This document shows positions 1-5,641 of a DNA stretch of 5,641 nt, piece by piece. Below the pieces are notes generated by a model. It had not been told where the DNA came from. It worked only from the letters and a program-made list of their open reading frames with translations, and ran no database searches. Origin of the DNA: Nitrospirae bacterium CG1_02_44_142. Its GTDB lineage: Bacteria; Nitrospirota; Thermodesulfovibrionia; Thermodesulfovibrionales; UBA1546. The position numbers and the translations under genes are program-made. Within the stretch, counting starts at the first letter, position 1; each line of letters opens with the position of its first letter. The DNA lies in contig MNVK01000049.1 in assembly GCA_001871685.1 (NCBI GenBank), forward strand, positions 1 to 5,641, written 5' to 3'.

Positions 1-73
1 CAAATTCAAAATTCAAGATTCAAAATCTCGGAATTCTTTTATTTTGAATTTTTAATTTTAAATTTTGAATTAT
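1..73. repeat. AT-rich heptamer tandem repeat in inverted arrangement
   Basis: Positions 1-28 read as four consecutive 7-base units related to AAAATTC (CAAATTC, AAAATTC, AAGATTC, AAAATCT). Positions 39-73 read as five 7-base units related to the complement GAATTTT (TTATTTT, GAATTTT, TAATTTT, AAATTTT, GAATTAT). A 10-base spacer (29-38) separates the arms, so the element could fold as an AT-rich hairpin. The right arm runs into the stop codon (70-72) of the minus-strand MBL gene. It has no GC-rich stem with a U-tract, so it is not a canonical terminator. The array may continue beyond the window start. Confidence 0.8.
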
Positions 74-1041
74 TCTTTATTATATTCCATCAGCGCCTCT
101 TTTTCAGGGGCCTCCGGGCGCTCCCTGTATTTTGGGGAAAAGTGCATGACAACAAGGTTTTTAACGCCTGCCTCTCTTGCTATCATCCCTGCGGTTTTTG
201 CAGTGAGGTGATGCCTCTCTATGGCCCTTTCCCTGTCCTCCTCAAGAAAGTAAGCCTCGCAATAAAGAGTATCGGAATCTTTAGCGAGGGTTATTATTTT
301 TCTTATATTCTCCTCATCCATTGAGGAATCGGCAACGTAGGATATCTTTTGCCCCTCTGTTATCATTGCGATTTTCATAAGTTCTTTTTTGGTATGTATC
401 CTGCCGGATATTTTAAATTCCGTGTCCCCCCCCGCATTCTCTCTTACAGCCCTTTTAAATTCTGAAAGCCACGGACCTACTCCGAGCTGCTCGGAGTTCA
501 GCGCTGCCTTATCAATGTTTATATGAAAATCCTCTTCAAGAGAAAAGCCGAGGCATGATATCTGATGCGTGAGGCACGCTGCTTTAACCTCAAAATAGCC
601 TTCCTTTAATAGTGTCCCGTCAAATGGTTTTTCGCCGTAATCTGTTTTGTTAAAACAATTCTCCGCATAAAAACCTGCATGGCTGATATGTTTTTCGTTT
701 ATGCCGAAGGCCTCTATTTTCAGCGGATACTCTTTTATCAGGTTCCATGTGTATCCCCGGAGTTTACCTTCAATGCACTCAATGATGTTGGGAGGACCGA
801 ATATCCTTAACGGGGTCTCTCTTCTCAGAAGCGCGCGTAAAAGAGTGTCAAAACCTATGAAATGGTCTATATGGGTATGTGTTACAAAGACGTCTGTTAT
901 TTTCTGGATATCAGCGGGCTTTAATCTATTTGTATGTCCGAGGTCAAAGAGAAGCGCCCGTTTTTCTCTGAGCGCCCTGACATATACGCACGGGTCGTCA
1001 AAGGGACTGTTTATGGCTCTGTGATGAAAAGTCGGCTTCAT
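70..1041 (-). CDS. RNase Z-like MBL-fold metallo-hydrolase
   Basis: A 323-residue cytoplasmic protein of the metallo-beta-lactamase fold, RNase Z-like branch. Visible metal-site candidates are the HTHIDH motif (H55, H57, D59, H60), H159 in LTHQ, D238 in YVADSS, and H300 in VMHFSPKY. H278 in HHLTAKTAG fits the RNase Z active-site histidine. The segment around 186-197 (LGVGPWLSEFKR) resembles the RNase Z 'LGIPPGP..LK' region. RNase Z proteins normally start with a LGT/S-type beta strand; here the N-terminus is MKPTFHHRAINSPFDDPCVYV, so this looks like a divergent relative and not a proven tRNA 3'-processing enzyme. The start is fixed by an in-frame stop three codons upstream. The only SD candidate, AGGA (1056-1053), sits 11 nt from the ATG. 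It is transcribed divergently from galT. The fold is secure; the substrate is unknown. Confidence 0.88.
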   Translation of the reverse strand: MKPTFHHRAINSPFDDPCVYVRALREKRALLFDLGHTNRLKPADIQKITDVFVTHTHIDHFIGFDTLLRALLRRETPLRIFGPPNIIECIEGKLRGYTWNLIKEYPLKIEAFGINEKHISHAGFYAENCFNKTDYGEKPFDGTLLKEGYFEVKAACLTHQISCLGFSLEEDFHINIDKAALNSEQLGVGPWLSEFKRAVRENAGGDTEFKISGRIHTKKELMKIAMITEGQKISYVADSSMDEENIRKIITLAKDSDTLYCEAYFLEEDRERAIERHHLTAKTAGMIAREAGVKNLVVMHFSPKYRERPEAPEKEALMEYNKE

Positions 1042-1045
1042 AGGG

Positions 1046-1070
1046 AATTATATCCTATTATGATATAATT
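1046..1070. promoter_or_regulatory. Perfect 8-bp dyad in the divergent promoter region
   Basis: AATTATAT at 1046-1053 and its exact reverse complement ATATAATT at 1063-1070 flank a 9-base spacer. Each arm contains TATAAT on one strand (minus strand 1052-1047, plus strand 1064-1069), so the dyad superimposes two outward-facing -10-like boxes. It could be an operator, a symmetric divergent promoter, or chance in AT-rich DNA. The symmetry is seen directly; the regulatory role is inferred. Confidence 0.45.
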
Positions 1071-1086
1071 AAAAAAATAGAAGCAA
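1057..1086 (-). promoter_or_regulatory. Weak sigma-70-type promoter candidate for the MBL gene
   Basis: Read on the minus strand, TTGCTT (1086-1081) and CATAAT (1062-1057) are separated by 18 bp, an acceptable -35/-10 pair. The start site would fall near 1050, leaving only about 9 nt before the ATG and excluding the AGGA at 1056-1053. A TATAAT at 1052-1047 is an alternative -10 that would give a leaderless message. Neither option is strong. Confidence 0.25.
1061..1069 (+). promoter_or_regulatory. Extended -10 promoter candidate for galT
   Basis: TGATATAAT is an exact TGnTATAAT extended -10 element on the plus strand. No good -35 box lies 16-18 bp upstream, which is typical of extended -10 promoters. 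Transcription would start near 1076, giving a galT leader of about 97 nt that contains the whole 1081-1146 inverted repeat. Confidence 0.5.
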
Positions 1087-1146
1087 TAGAAAAGTAGACA
1101 GCATGTAGGGGAAAACCCCGGTTCCCTGTCTACTGTCTACTGCTTA
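1081..1146. repeat. Long imperfect inverted repeat (hairpin) in the galT leader
   Basis: The left arm contains AAGCA (1081-1085) and AGTAGACAG (1093-1101). The right arm contains CTGTCTACT twice, overlapping (1126-1134 and 1133-1141), and ends in TGCTT (1141-1145). The outer 5-bp and inner 9-bp stems pair across a mismatched stretch. A further perfect hairpin, GGGG-AAAA-CCCC (1108-1119), sits at the centre. The right arm is a tandem heptamer (CTGTCTA, CTGTCTA, CTGCTTA). It lies upstream of the galT Shine-Dalgarno (1164-1168) and has no T-tract, so it is more likely a repeat element or leader structure than an intrinsic terminator. Confidence 0.75.
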
Positions 1147-1172
1147 CTTCTCTCTTATAAACCGGAGGGCAA

Positions 1173-2168
1173 ATGTCTGAACTTAGAAAAGATCCGATTG
1201 TCGGGCGCTGGGTTATCATCTCTGTTGAGAGAGGCAAAAGGCCTACTGACTTTATATCGCCTTCCCAGAGGAAGAAAGGCGGTTTCTGTCCGTTCTGTCA
1301 TGGAAATGAACACACTGCTCCGCCTGAGATAATGGCATTCAGGCCTTCCAACACCCTGCCGGATTCCCCGGGCTGGACCCTGCGCGTTGTGCCGAATAAA
1401 TTCCCTGCGCTTCAGATACATGGGGAATTGAACAAGACAGGTGAAGGAATATTTGACAAGATGAACGGGATTGGAGCGCATGAGGTTGTAATAGAAACTC
1501 CCGAGCATAACCTTTCACTGTCAACCATGTCTTTAAAGGCTGTTGAAGATGTGTTGTGGGCCTATTATCTGAGACTTAACGACCTGAAGAAAGACCGGAG
1601 ATTCAGATATGTGCTGATATTCAAAAACGAGGGAGAAGACGCCGGGGCTTCGCTTGAGCATACGCACAGCCAGCTTATAGCCCTTCCTATCGTGCCCAAA
1701 CTTGTCAACGAGGAAATTGATGCGGCAGAGCGGTATTTTAATTTTAAAGAGAGATGTATTTTTTGCGACGTCATAAATCAGGAGCTTACGGACGGACGGC
1801 GTGTGATATATGAAAATAAGGATTATCTTGCGCTGGCGCCTTTTGCGCCCAGGGCTCCGTTTGAGACCTGGATTCTGCCCAAGCGGCATGAGTCGTCGTT
1901 TTCACCTCTTGGCAAAGATTTTTCTATGCTTGCGGACATACTGCAGAGGATACTCAGGCAGATTGACCGGATACTTGATGTTCCTCCTTATAATTTTATT
2001 ATTCATACATCACCGTTTTATGATGAGACAAACGAATACTATCACTGGCATATTGAGATAATGCCCAAACTCACAAATATCGCAGGCTTTGAATGGGGCT
2101 CGGGCTTTTATATAAACCCTACGCCTCCTGAAGAGGCGGCGGAGTTTATGAGAGAAGCGAAAATATAA
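1173..2168 (+). CDS. galT: GalT-family hexose-1-phosphate nucleotidyltransferase
   Basis: A 331-residue HIT-superfamily enzyme, slightly shorter than E. coli GalT (348). GalT moves UMP between UDP-glucose and galactose-1-phosphate through a uridylyl-histidine intermediate. The N-terminal half has C39-P-F-C42, H103 (GAHEVVIETP) and H163, matching the family Zn ligands. H163-T-H165-S-Q167 is the HxHxQ catalytic motif, with H165 the likely nucleophile. The C-terminal half has a second pair C195-x-x-C198, the RAPFETWILPKRH block (226-239) and HWHIE (291-295). The second CxxC with H239 and H291/H293 resembles the extra metal site of plant ADP-glucose phosphorylase, so the substrate may not be UDP-galactose. 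GGAGG at 1164-1168 lies 4 nt before the ATG and supports this start. No galK or galE is adjacent, but glgA follows 150 bp downstream. Family assignment is firm; the galT symbol follows family naming only. Confidence 0.9.
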   Translation: MSELRKDPIVGRWVIISVERGKRPTDFISPSQRKKGGFCPFCHGNEHTAPPEIMAFRPSNTLPDSPGWTLRVVPNKFPALQIHGELNKTGEGIFDKMNGIGAHEVVIETPEHNLSLSTMSLKAVEDVLWAYYLRLNDLKKDRRFRYVLIFKNEGEDAGASLEHTHSQLIALPIVPKLVNEEIDAAERYFNFKERCIFCDVINQELTDGRRVIYENKDYLALAPFAPRAPFETWILPKRHESSFSPLGKDFSMLADILQRILRQIDRILDVPPYNFIIHTSPFYDETNEYYHWHIEIMPKLTNIAGFEWGSGFYINPTPPEEAAEFMREAKI

Positions 2169-2206
2169 TTCAAAATGAAAAATGCAAAATTCAAAGTTCA
2201 AAAACT
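2165..2206 (+). repeat. Heptamer tandem array abutting the galT stop codon
   Basis: Six consecutive 7-base units are visible: ATAATTC, AAAATGA, AAAATGC, AAAATTC, AAAGTTC and AAAAACT. They belong to the same AAAATTC family as the array at 1-28 and begin inside the galT stop codon (TAA 2166-2168). The opposite orientation reappears at 2292-2305 (TAATTTT, AAATTCT). The 13-mer TTAATTTTAAATT at 2291-2303 is identical to 52-64, so the two intergenic regions share sequence. Confidence 0.75.
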
Positions 2207-2211
2207 ATTAT

Positions 2212-2290
2212 GGTGAATCGCTATCAGGTGAATCGGTGAATCGCAAAAACCCATTTACCTATTCACCCATTTACCTATTCACCATTTACG
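2212..2290. repeat. Octamer repeats in facing inverted orientation
   Basis: GGTGAATC occurs at 2212-2219, 2227-2234 and 2235-2242. After a short A-rich loop, the opposite orientation appears as an exact tandem duplication of CATTTACCTATTCACC (2252-2267 and 2268-2283), followed by a partial ATTTAC (2284-2289). Each 16-mer is two 8-base units, (C/T)ATT(T/C)ACC, whose complement is GGTGAATA or GGTAAATG. The arms can pair as a hairpin with scattered mismatches. The block lies between the outer heptamer arrays, giving a nested inverted structure. No convincing promoter or U-tailed terminator was found here. Confidence 0.8.
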
Positions 2291-2303
2291 TTAATTTTAA
2301 ATT

Positions 2304-2316
2304 CTCACGGAGTGAG
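2304..2316 (+). promoter_or_regulatory. Mini-hairpin carrying the glgA Shine-Dalgarno
   Basis: CTCAC (2304-2308) and GTGAG (2312-2316) form a perfect 5-bp stem around the 3-nt loop GGA. The glgA Shine-Dalgarno GGAG (2309-2312) occupies this loop and the first stem base, 6 nt before the ATG at 2319. Folding could expose or hinder the ribosome site. The pairing is seen directly; the effect on translation is inferred. Confidence 0.5.
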
Positions 2317-2318
2317 CA

Positions 2319-3779
2319 ATGAAAATACTTATCGCAACTCCGGAAGCAGTCCCTTTTGCCAAGACAGGCGGCCTCGCAGACGTTACCGGCGCGCTGGTGG
2401 ACGAATACAGAAAAATGAAGGAAGAGGCGTATCTTATTCTGCCTCTGTATAAAAGAGTAAGGGAGAATTTCAAGCTCAGGGATGCAGGCTTAAAGATAAA
2501 TGTGCCTCTGGGAAACAGGAAAGTAAAAGGCAGGATATTCAGTTATGACCCGCCTGAGGCGGGTAAAGTTTCAGCATATTTTATTGAGTGTGATGAGTTT
2601 TTTGACAGAGAAGAGATTTACGGAACATCACGCGGCGACTATCCCGACAATGCGGCTCGGTTTATATTTTTTTCAAGGGGCGTGCTTGAGGCCTGCAGGG
2701 TCTTGGGATTTAAGCCTGATGTAATTCACTGTAATGACTGGCAGACAGGGCTTATCCCCTTATACCTTAAAACCATATACAAGTCCGATAAATTTTTTGA
2801 CAGGACTGCTTCTATAATTACAATCCATAATTTAGGCTATCAGGGCTTATTTCCGCAAGCCGATATGCCGCTTACGGGATTTGACAAAAGCCTGTTCACG
2901 CCGGAAGGCATAGAGTTTTACGGAAAGATAAATTTTTTGAAGGCTGGGTTAATAGCAGCAGATTCCATAACCACGGTGAGCAATAATTATGCGAAAGAGA
3001 TGCTGAGCAAGGAATACGGATTCGGACTTGACGGCGTTTTAAGGGAAAGGGCCTCTGAGCTTACAGGAATTGTAAACGGCATAGACCGCAGGGAGTGGAA
3101 TCCGGAATCGGACGTCTTTATAAAAAAGAATTACAGCCTTAATGACCTTGACGGCAAAAAAGAATGCAAGCATCAGCTTCTAAAGGAATGTTCTATAAAA
3201 TCAGGCGCTGAAATGCCGCTTGCAGGCATGGTAGGCAGGCTGTCCAGCCAGAAAGGGCTGGACCTGGTTCTGGAATCTCTTGATGAAAGCCTTGCTGCCG
3301 GCGTAAATCTCATTATTCTCGGCAGGGGCGATGAGATATTTCACAGGAGAGTATCCGCGGCTGCAAAAAAGTACAAAGGCAGGGTGTATGTGAAAATAGG
3401 TTTTGAAGAGAGTCTTGCGCATAAGATATATGCCGGCTCCGATATATTTTTAATGCCTTCAAGATATGAGCCCTGCGGCATTGGACAGCTTATTGCCATG
3501 CGATATGGGGCAATACCTGTGGCGCGGAAGACAGGGGGGCTTGCGGATACAATCTCGGACTATCAGCCGCTTGAAGGCAAAGGGACTGGATTCCTATTTT
3601 CAGATTATACTGCCGATGCGCTTCAGGGCTGTCTGAAGAGAGCGCTGTGCGTATATGTCAATAAGACGCGATGGAAAAAGCTGGTTCGCAGCGCAATGAA
3701 GATGAATTTTTCATGGGCGGATTCGGCGGAGAGATATATAGGGCTTTATGATAAAGTTTCAAAAATGAAAAGGCGGTAA
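2319..3779 (+). CDS. glgA: Glycogen synthase (ADP-glucose-dependent, GT5)
   Basis: A 486-residue cytoplasmic glycosyltransferase, close to E. coli GlgA (477), that adds glucose from ADP-glucose to alpha-1,4-glucan. The N-terminal GT-B domain has K15-TGGLADV (ADP-glucose site), HCNDWQTGL (137-145), TIHNLGYQG with H170, and KAGLIAADSITTVS (208-221). The C-terminal domain has GRLSSQKG (306-313; R307 and K312 match E. coli R300 and K305), SRYEPCGIGQ (381-390; E384 and C386 match E377 and C379) and KTGGLADT (404-411). All expected catalytic residues are present. The SD GGAG at 2309-2312 supports the start. The stop lies 10 bp before the kinase start, suggesting cotranscription. Residues 77-82 are encoded by a GC-rich palindrome in a loop that varies between GlgA proteins. 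No branching enzyme or GlgC is visible in this window. Confidence 0.96.
   Translation: MKILIATPEAVPFAKTGGLADVTGALVDEYRKMKEEAYLILPLYKRVRENFKLRDAGLKINVPLGNRKVKGRIFSYDPPEAGKVSAYFIECDEFFDREEIYGTSRGDYPDNAARFIFFSRGVLEACRVLGFKPDVIHCNDWQTGLIPLYLKTIYKSDKFFDRTASIITIHNLGYQGLFPQADMPLTGFDKSLFTPEGIEFYGKINFLKAGLIAADSITTVSNNYAKEMLSKEYGFGLDGVLRERASELTGIVNGIDRREWNPESDVFIKKNYSLNDLDGKKECKHQLLKECSIKSGAEMPLAGMVGRLSSQKGLDLVLESLDESLAAGVNLIILGRGDEIFHRRVSAAAKKYKGRVYVKIGFEESLAHKIYAGSDIFLMPSRYEPCGIGQLIAMRYGAIPVARKTGGLADTISDYQPLEGKGTGFLFSDYTADALQGCLKRALCVYVNKTRWKKLVRSAMKMNFSWADSAERYIGLYDKVSKMKRR
2548..2564. repeat. GC-rich palindrome inside glgA
   Basis: ACCCGCC (2548-2554) and GGCGGGT (2558-2564) are exact reverse complements around a TGA loop, a 7-bp stem in otherwise moderate-GC coding DNA. 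It encodes the DPPEAG segment (residues 77-82) between two strands of the N-terminal domain. The TGA is out of frame, so the ORF is intact. Confidence 0.6.
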
Positions 3780-3789
3780 TGAGGGCTGT

Positions 3790-5641
3790 ATGAACCTTAG
3801 AGCTAAACTGACGGTTCTTATAATAGTTTTTTTTCTGCTGACCGCTGCGCTTGCCGCCGGCAGTTTGCTTATTTTTAACAGGTTAAGCAGCGCTTTTGAC
3901 ATGCAGAGAGCGTTTACGAATGAACATAACCTGTATGAGAACTGGAAATCATCTATTGTGGGCGTTGTGATGGCTGCCGAAGGATGGACTGTTACCGGCG
4001 AGGCCAAATTTCAGCGGCAATATAAACAGAGACTTAAAGAGGCATATACATTTTTTAACGGGCTTCCTGAGGCGGTGCGAAATAAAGAAGAAGTAAAAGC
4101 CATAAGAGCCGACTTTGACAAGATGAAAGAGTTTGCCGGCGCAATAATGTCGGCAAAACAGCCCGTAGGAGACCTTTATGTCCTTTTCGCGCTTCGTATG
4201 CTTAAAGATAAGGAGAGAGAGGCATATGAGAAACTCAGCGCTATTCACAGCGAATCAGTATTGAATCTTGCCAATGCTATTGCCGCAGGTGAGAGGATTG
4301 AAAGGCAGATGGGTTTTTATTTTGTTGCTCTTTTCGGGCTGAGTTCCGTGGTATTCATGTCTCTTATCATCTTCATGAAAAGAATAATTACGGTTCCGTT
4401 TGACGGCCTGATGAAGGCTACAGGAAAAATAAGCGAAGGCGAACTTGATTACCGGATAAATTCAGGGAGAAGCGACGAGTTCGGAATAATAGCAGACAGA
4501 TTTGACGAAATGGTTGAAAAACTTCAGCGCTCTATTTTAAAGAATGCCGAACTTTATGAGATTGAGCAGTTGCGTGAAAATCAGGCTGTTGAGGCAAAAA
4601 AGAGGATGGAGACTCTCTTTGACAGCGTTCAGGGGGGGATTGTCACAATAGGAAGAGACTATAACATCATATCGGCAAACAGGTTTATTAAGGGCTGGAC
4701 TGACATGGCAGTTGAAGAAATGACAGGCAAGAATGCTCTGGATGTTTTTCATGCCAAAGAAGGAATCTGCCCTCACTGCGCTGCAAAGGCCACATTTGAG
4801 ACAGGGCAGATAAATTCCATTACTCAATCGCGCGGGACGAACTATGCAGAACTGACGTCTTATCCGATTAAAGATGAAAAAGGGAATGTTGTTGAGTGTG
4901 TAGTATTTATTCAGGATATAACGGAGAGGGTGCTTTATCATGAGGAGCTGCTGGGCCTGTATAAAGAGGTGGCTCAGACAAAGGAATATCTTGAGAGCCT
5001 TATAGAGAATTCAGCGGATGCGATAGTCACTTCCGACCTCAACGGGAATATAACTTCATGGAATCGCGGAGCCGAAATGATATTTGCCTACACAGAAGAT
5101 GAGGCTGCCGGGAAATTCCTGCCATTTGTCCCTCAGTTTCTTATAGACGCTGAGAAAGAATATATGGAGAGAATCAAAAATGGAGAGACGCTCAAAGATA
5201 TAGAGACCTTGAGACAAAGGAAAGACGGCGCCATAATTGAGGTCAGCCTGACGCTCTCACCCATAAAAGACGCCGCAGGAGAGGTTATAGGCATAAGCGG
5301 GATAACAAGGGATATCTCCAGGAGGAAACGCGTTGAAAAAGAACTCATAAGAAGAAATCAGGAACTCTCAAGGCTGTTTTTTATAAGCTCTGCCATGAGG
5401 GGCACACTTGAACTCAACAGACTGCTGAGAATGATATTGACTGCAGTGACCATGAGCGATGGCCTCGGTTTCAACAGGGCGATTCTTTTCCTTGTTGATG
5501 AAAAGAAAGGGGTTATAAAGGGCGCCATGGGCGTCGGGCCTGCAAGCCCTGAAGAGGCCTGGCAGGTGTGGGAGAAACTCTCAATGGAAAAGAAGACGCT
5601 TCCTGACATCCTGCATGACATAGAGACAGGCCCTCTGAGAA
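3790..5641 (+). CDS. Membrane sensor kinase, N-terminal part (HAMP-PAS-PAS-GAF), truncated by the window
   Basis: An open frame of 617 codons runs off the window end with no stop. Residues 7-29 form TM1. Residues about 30-173 are a mostly helical extracytoplasmic sensor; the stretch around AAEGWTVTGEAKFQRQY recalls CHASE3/four-helix sensors. Residues 176-197 form TM2, followed by HAMP at 197-247 (P203, SDEFG 228-232). PAS1 (about 273-380) ends in DITER and contains C327-P-H-C330. PAS2 (about 398-510) ends in TRDISRR. A GAF domain starts near 525 (GLGFNRAILFLVDE) and is cut by the edge. Proteins of this layout usually continue into HisKA/HATPase, but that is not visible, so a diguanylate cyclase or other output is possible. 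The ATG follows glgA by 10 bp with GAGG at 3781-3784 as SD, implying coexpression. Its stimulus and partner regulator are unknown. Confidence 0.88.
   Translation, partial: MNLRAKLTVLIIVFFLLTAALAAGSLLIFNRLSSAFDMQRAFTNEHNLYENWKSSIVGVVMAAEGWTVTGEAKFQRQYKQRLKEAYTFFNGLPEAVRNKEEVKAIRADFDKMKEFAGAIMSAKQPVGDLYVLFALRMLKDKEREAYEKLSAIHSESVLNLANAIAAGERIERQMGFYFVALFGLSSVVFMSLIIFMKRIITVPFDGLMKATGKISEGELDYRINSGRSDEFGIIADRFDEMVEKLQRSILKNAELYEIEQLRENQAVEAKKRMETLFDSVQGGIVTIGRDYNIISANRFIKGWTDMAVEEMTGKNALDVFHAKEGICPHCAAKATFETGQINSITQSRGTNYAELTSYPIKDEKGNVVECVVFIQDITERVLYHEELLGLYKEVAQTKEYLESLIENSADAIVTSDLNGNITSWNRGAEMIFAYTEDEAAGKFLPFVPQFLIDAEKEYMERIKNGETLKDIETLRQRKDGAIIEVSLTLSPIKDAAGEVIGISGITRDISRRKRVEKELIRRNQELSRLFFISSAMRGTLELNRLLRMILTAVTMSDGLGFNRAILFLVDEKKGVIKGAMGVGPASPEEAWQVWEKLSMEKKTLPDILHDIETGPLR

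Noticed and set aside
701..1024. Plus-strand 107-codon ORF
   Set aside because: It is antisense to the MBL gene, whose motifs are clear, and its translation shows no recognisable family features.
1081..1146. Intrinsic terminator
   Set aside because: No U-tract follows the stem on either strand in a usable position, and it lies upstream of both divergent genes.
1155..1889. Minus-strand ORFs opposite galT
   Set aside because: galT has complete catalytic motifs, an SD and full family length; the opposite frames show no motif.
2122..2138. CGCCTC-CTGAA-GAGGCG hairpin near the galT 3' end as a terminator
   Set aside because: It is inside the coding sequence (TPPEEAAE) with no T-run; it is likely a by-product of the codons.
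2212..2290. CRISPR array
   Set aside because: Units are 8-16 bp with no unique 30-40 bp spacers, and no cas genes are present.
3779..3793. Mini-ORF ATG AGG GCT GTA TGA overlapping both the glgA stop and the kinase start
   Set aside because: Four codons in a short gap; the overlap follows from TAATG and GTATGA occurring together, and its GAGG is better explained as the kinase Shine-Dalgarno.
5133..5621. Minus-strand ORFs of 71 and 87 codons at the right end
   Set aside because: They lie opposite the PAS2/GAF coding frame and are serine/leucine-rich shadows with no supporting features.

Overview
The window carries four protein genes on a bacterial chromosome or metagenomic contig of moderate GC (judged by eye, not counted). 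On the minus strand is an RNase Z-like metallo-beta-lactamase (MBL)-fold hydrolase (70-1041). On the plus strand are a GalT-family nucleotidyltransferase (1173-2168), a glycogen synthase GlgA (2319-3779) and the N-terminal 617 residues of a membrane sensor kinase (3790 to the window edge). All have Shine-Dalgarno-like sequences and bacterial family motifs. The multi-domain HAMP-PAS-PAS-GAF sensor, its PAS domain with a CPxC motif and the GalT/GlgA pairing recall Nitrospirota or Desulfobacterota-type anaerobes. That placement rests on impression only.

Layout: 1-73 is an AT-rich inverted heptamer repeat reaching the stop codon of the MBL gene. 1042-1172 is a divergent intergenic region with a perfect 8-bp dyad, an extended -10 promoter facing galT, and a long imperfect hairpin in the presumed galT leader. 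2169-2318 is a nested repeat region between galT and glgA: a heptamer array, then octamers in both orientations, then heptamers in the opposite orientation, then a small hairpin holding the glgA Shine-Dalgarno in its loop. glgA and the kinase are 10 bp apart and are probably cotranscribed. No gene-free stretch exceeds 300 bp. I see no tRNA, rRNA, CRISPR array or transposase.

Functionally, GlgA extends alpha-1,4-glucan from ADP-glucose, and the GalT-family enzyme handles sugar-1-phosphate/nucleotide-sugar exchange. Together they suggest a storage-polysaccharide or nucleotide-sugar locus. The GalT-like protein has two CxxC pairs and no galK or galE beside it here, so its real substrate is open; an ADP-glucose role is an inference. 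The kinase directly behind glgA could link glucan storage to an environmental or redox signal, but its output domain lies outside the window.

The least ordinary feature is non-coding. All three intergenic stretches hold degenerate tandem repeats of 7 or 8 bp arranged as facing inverted arrays, and two of them begin at a stop codon.
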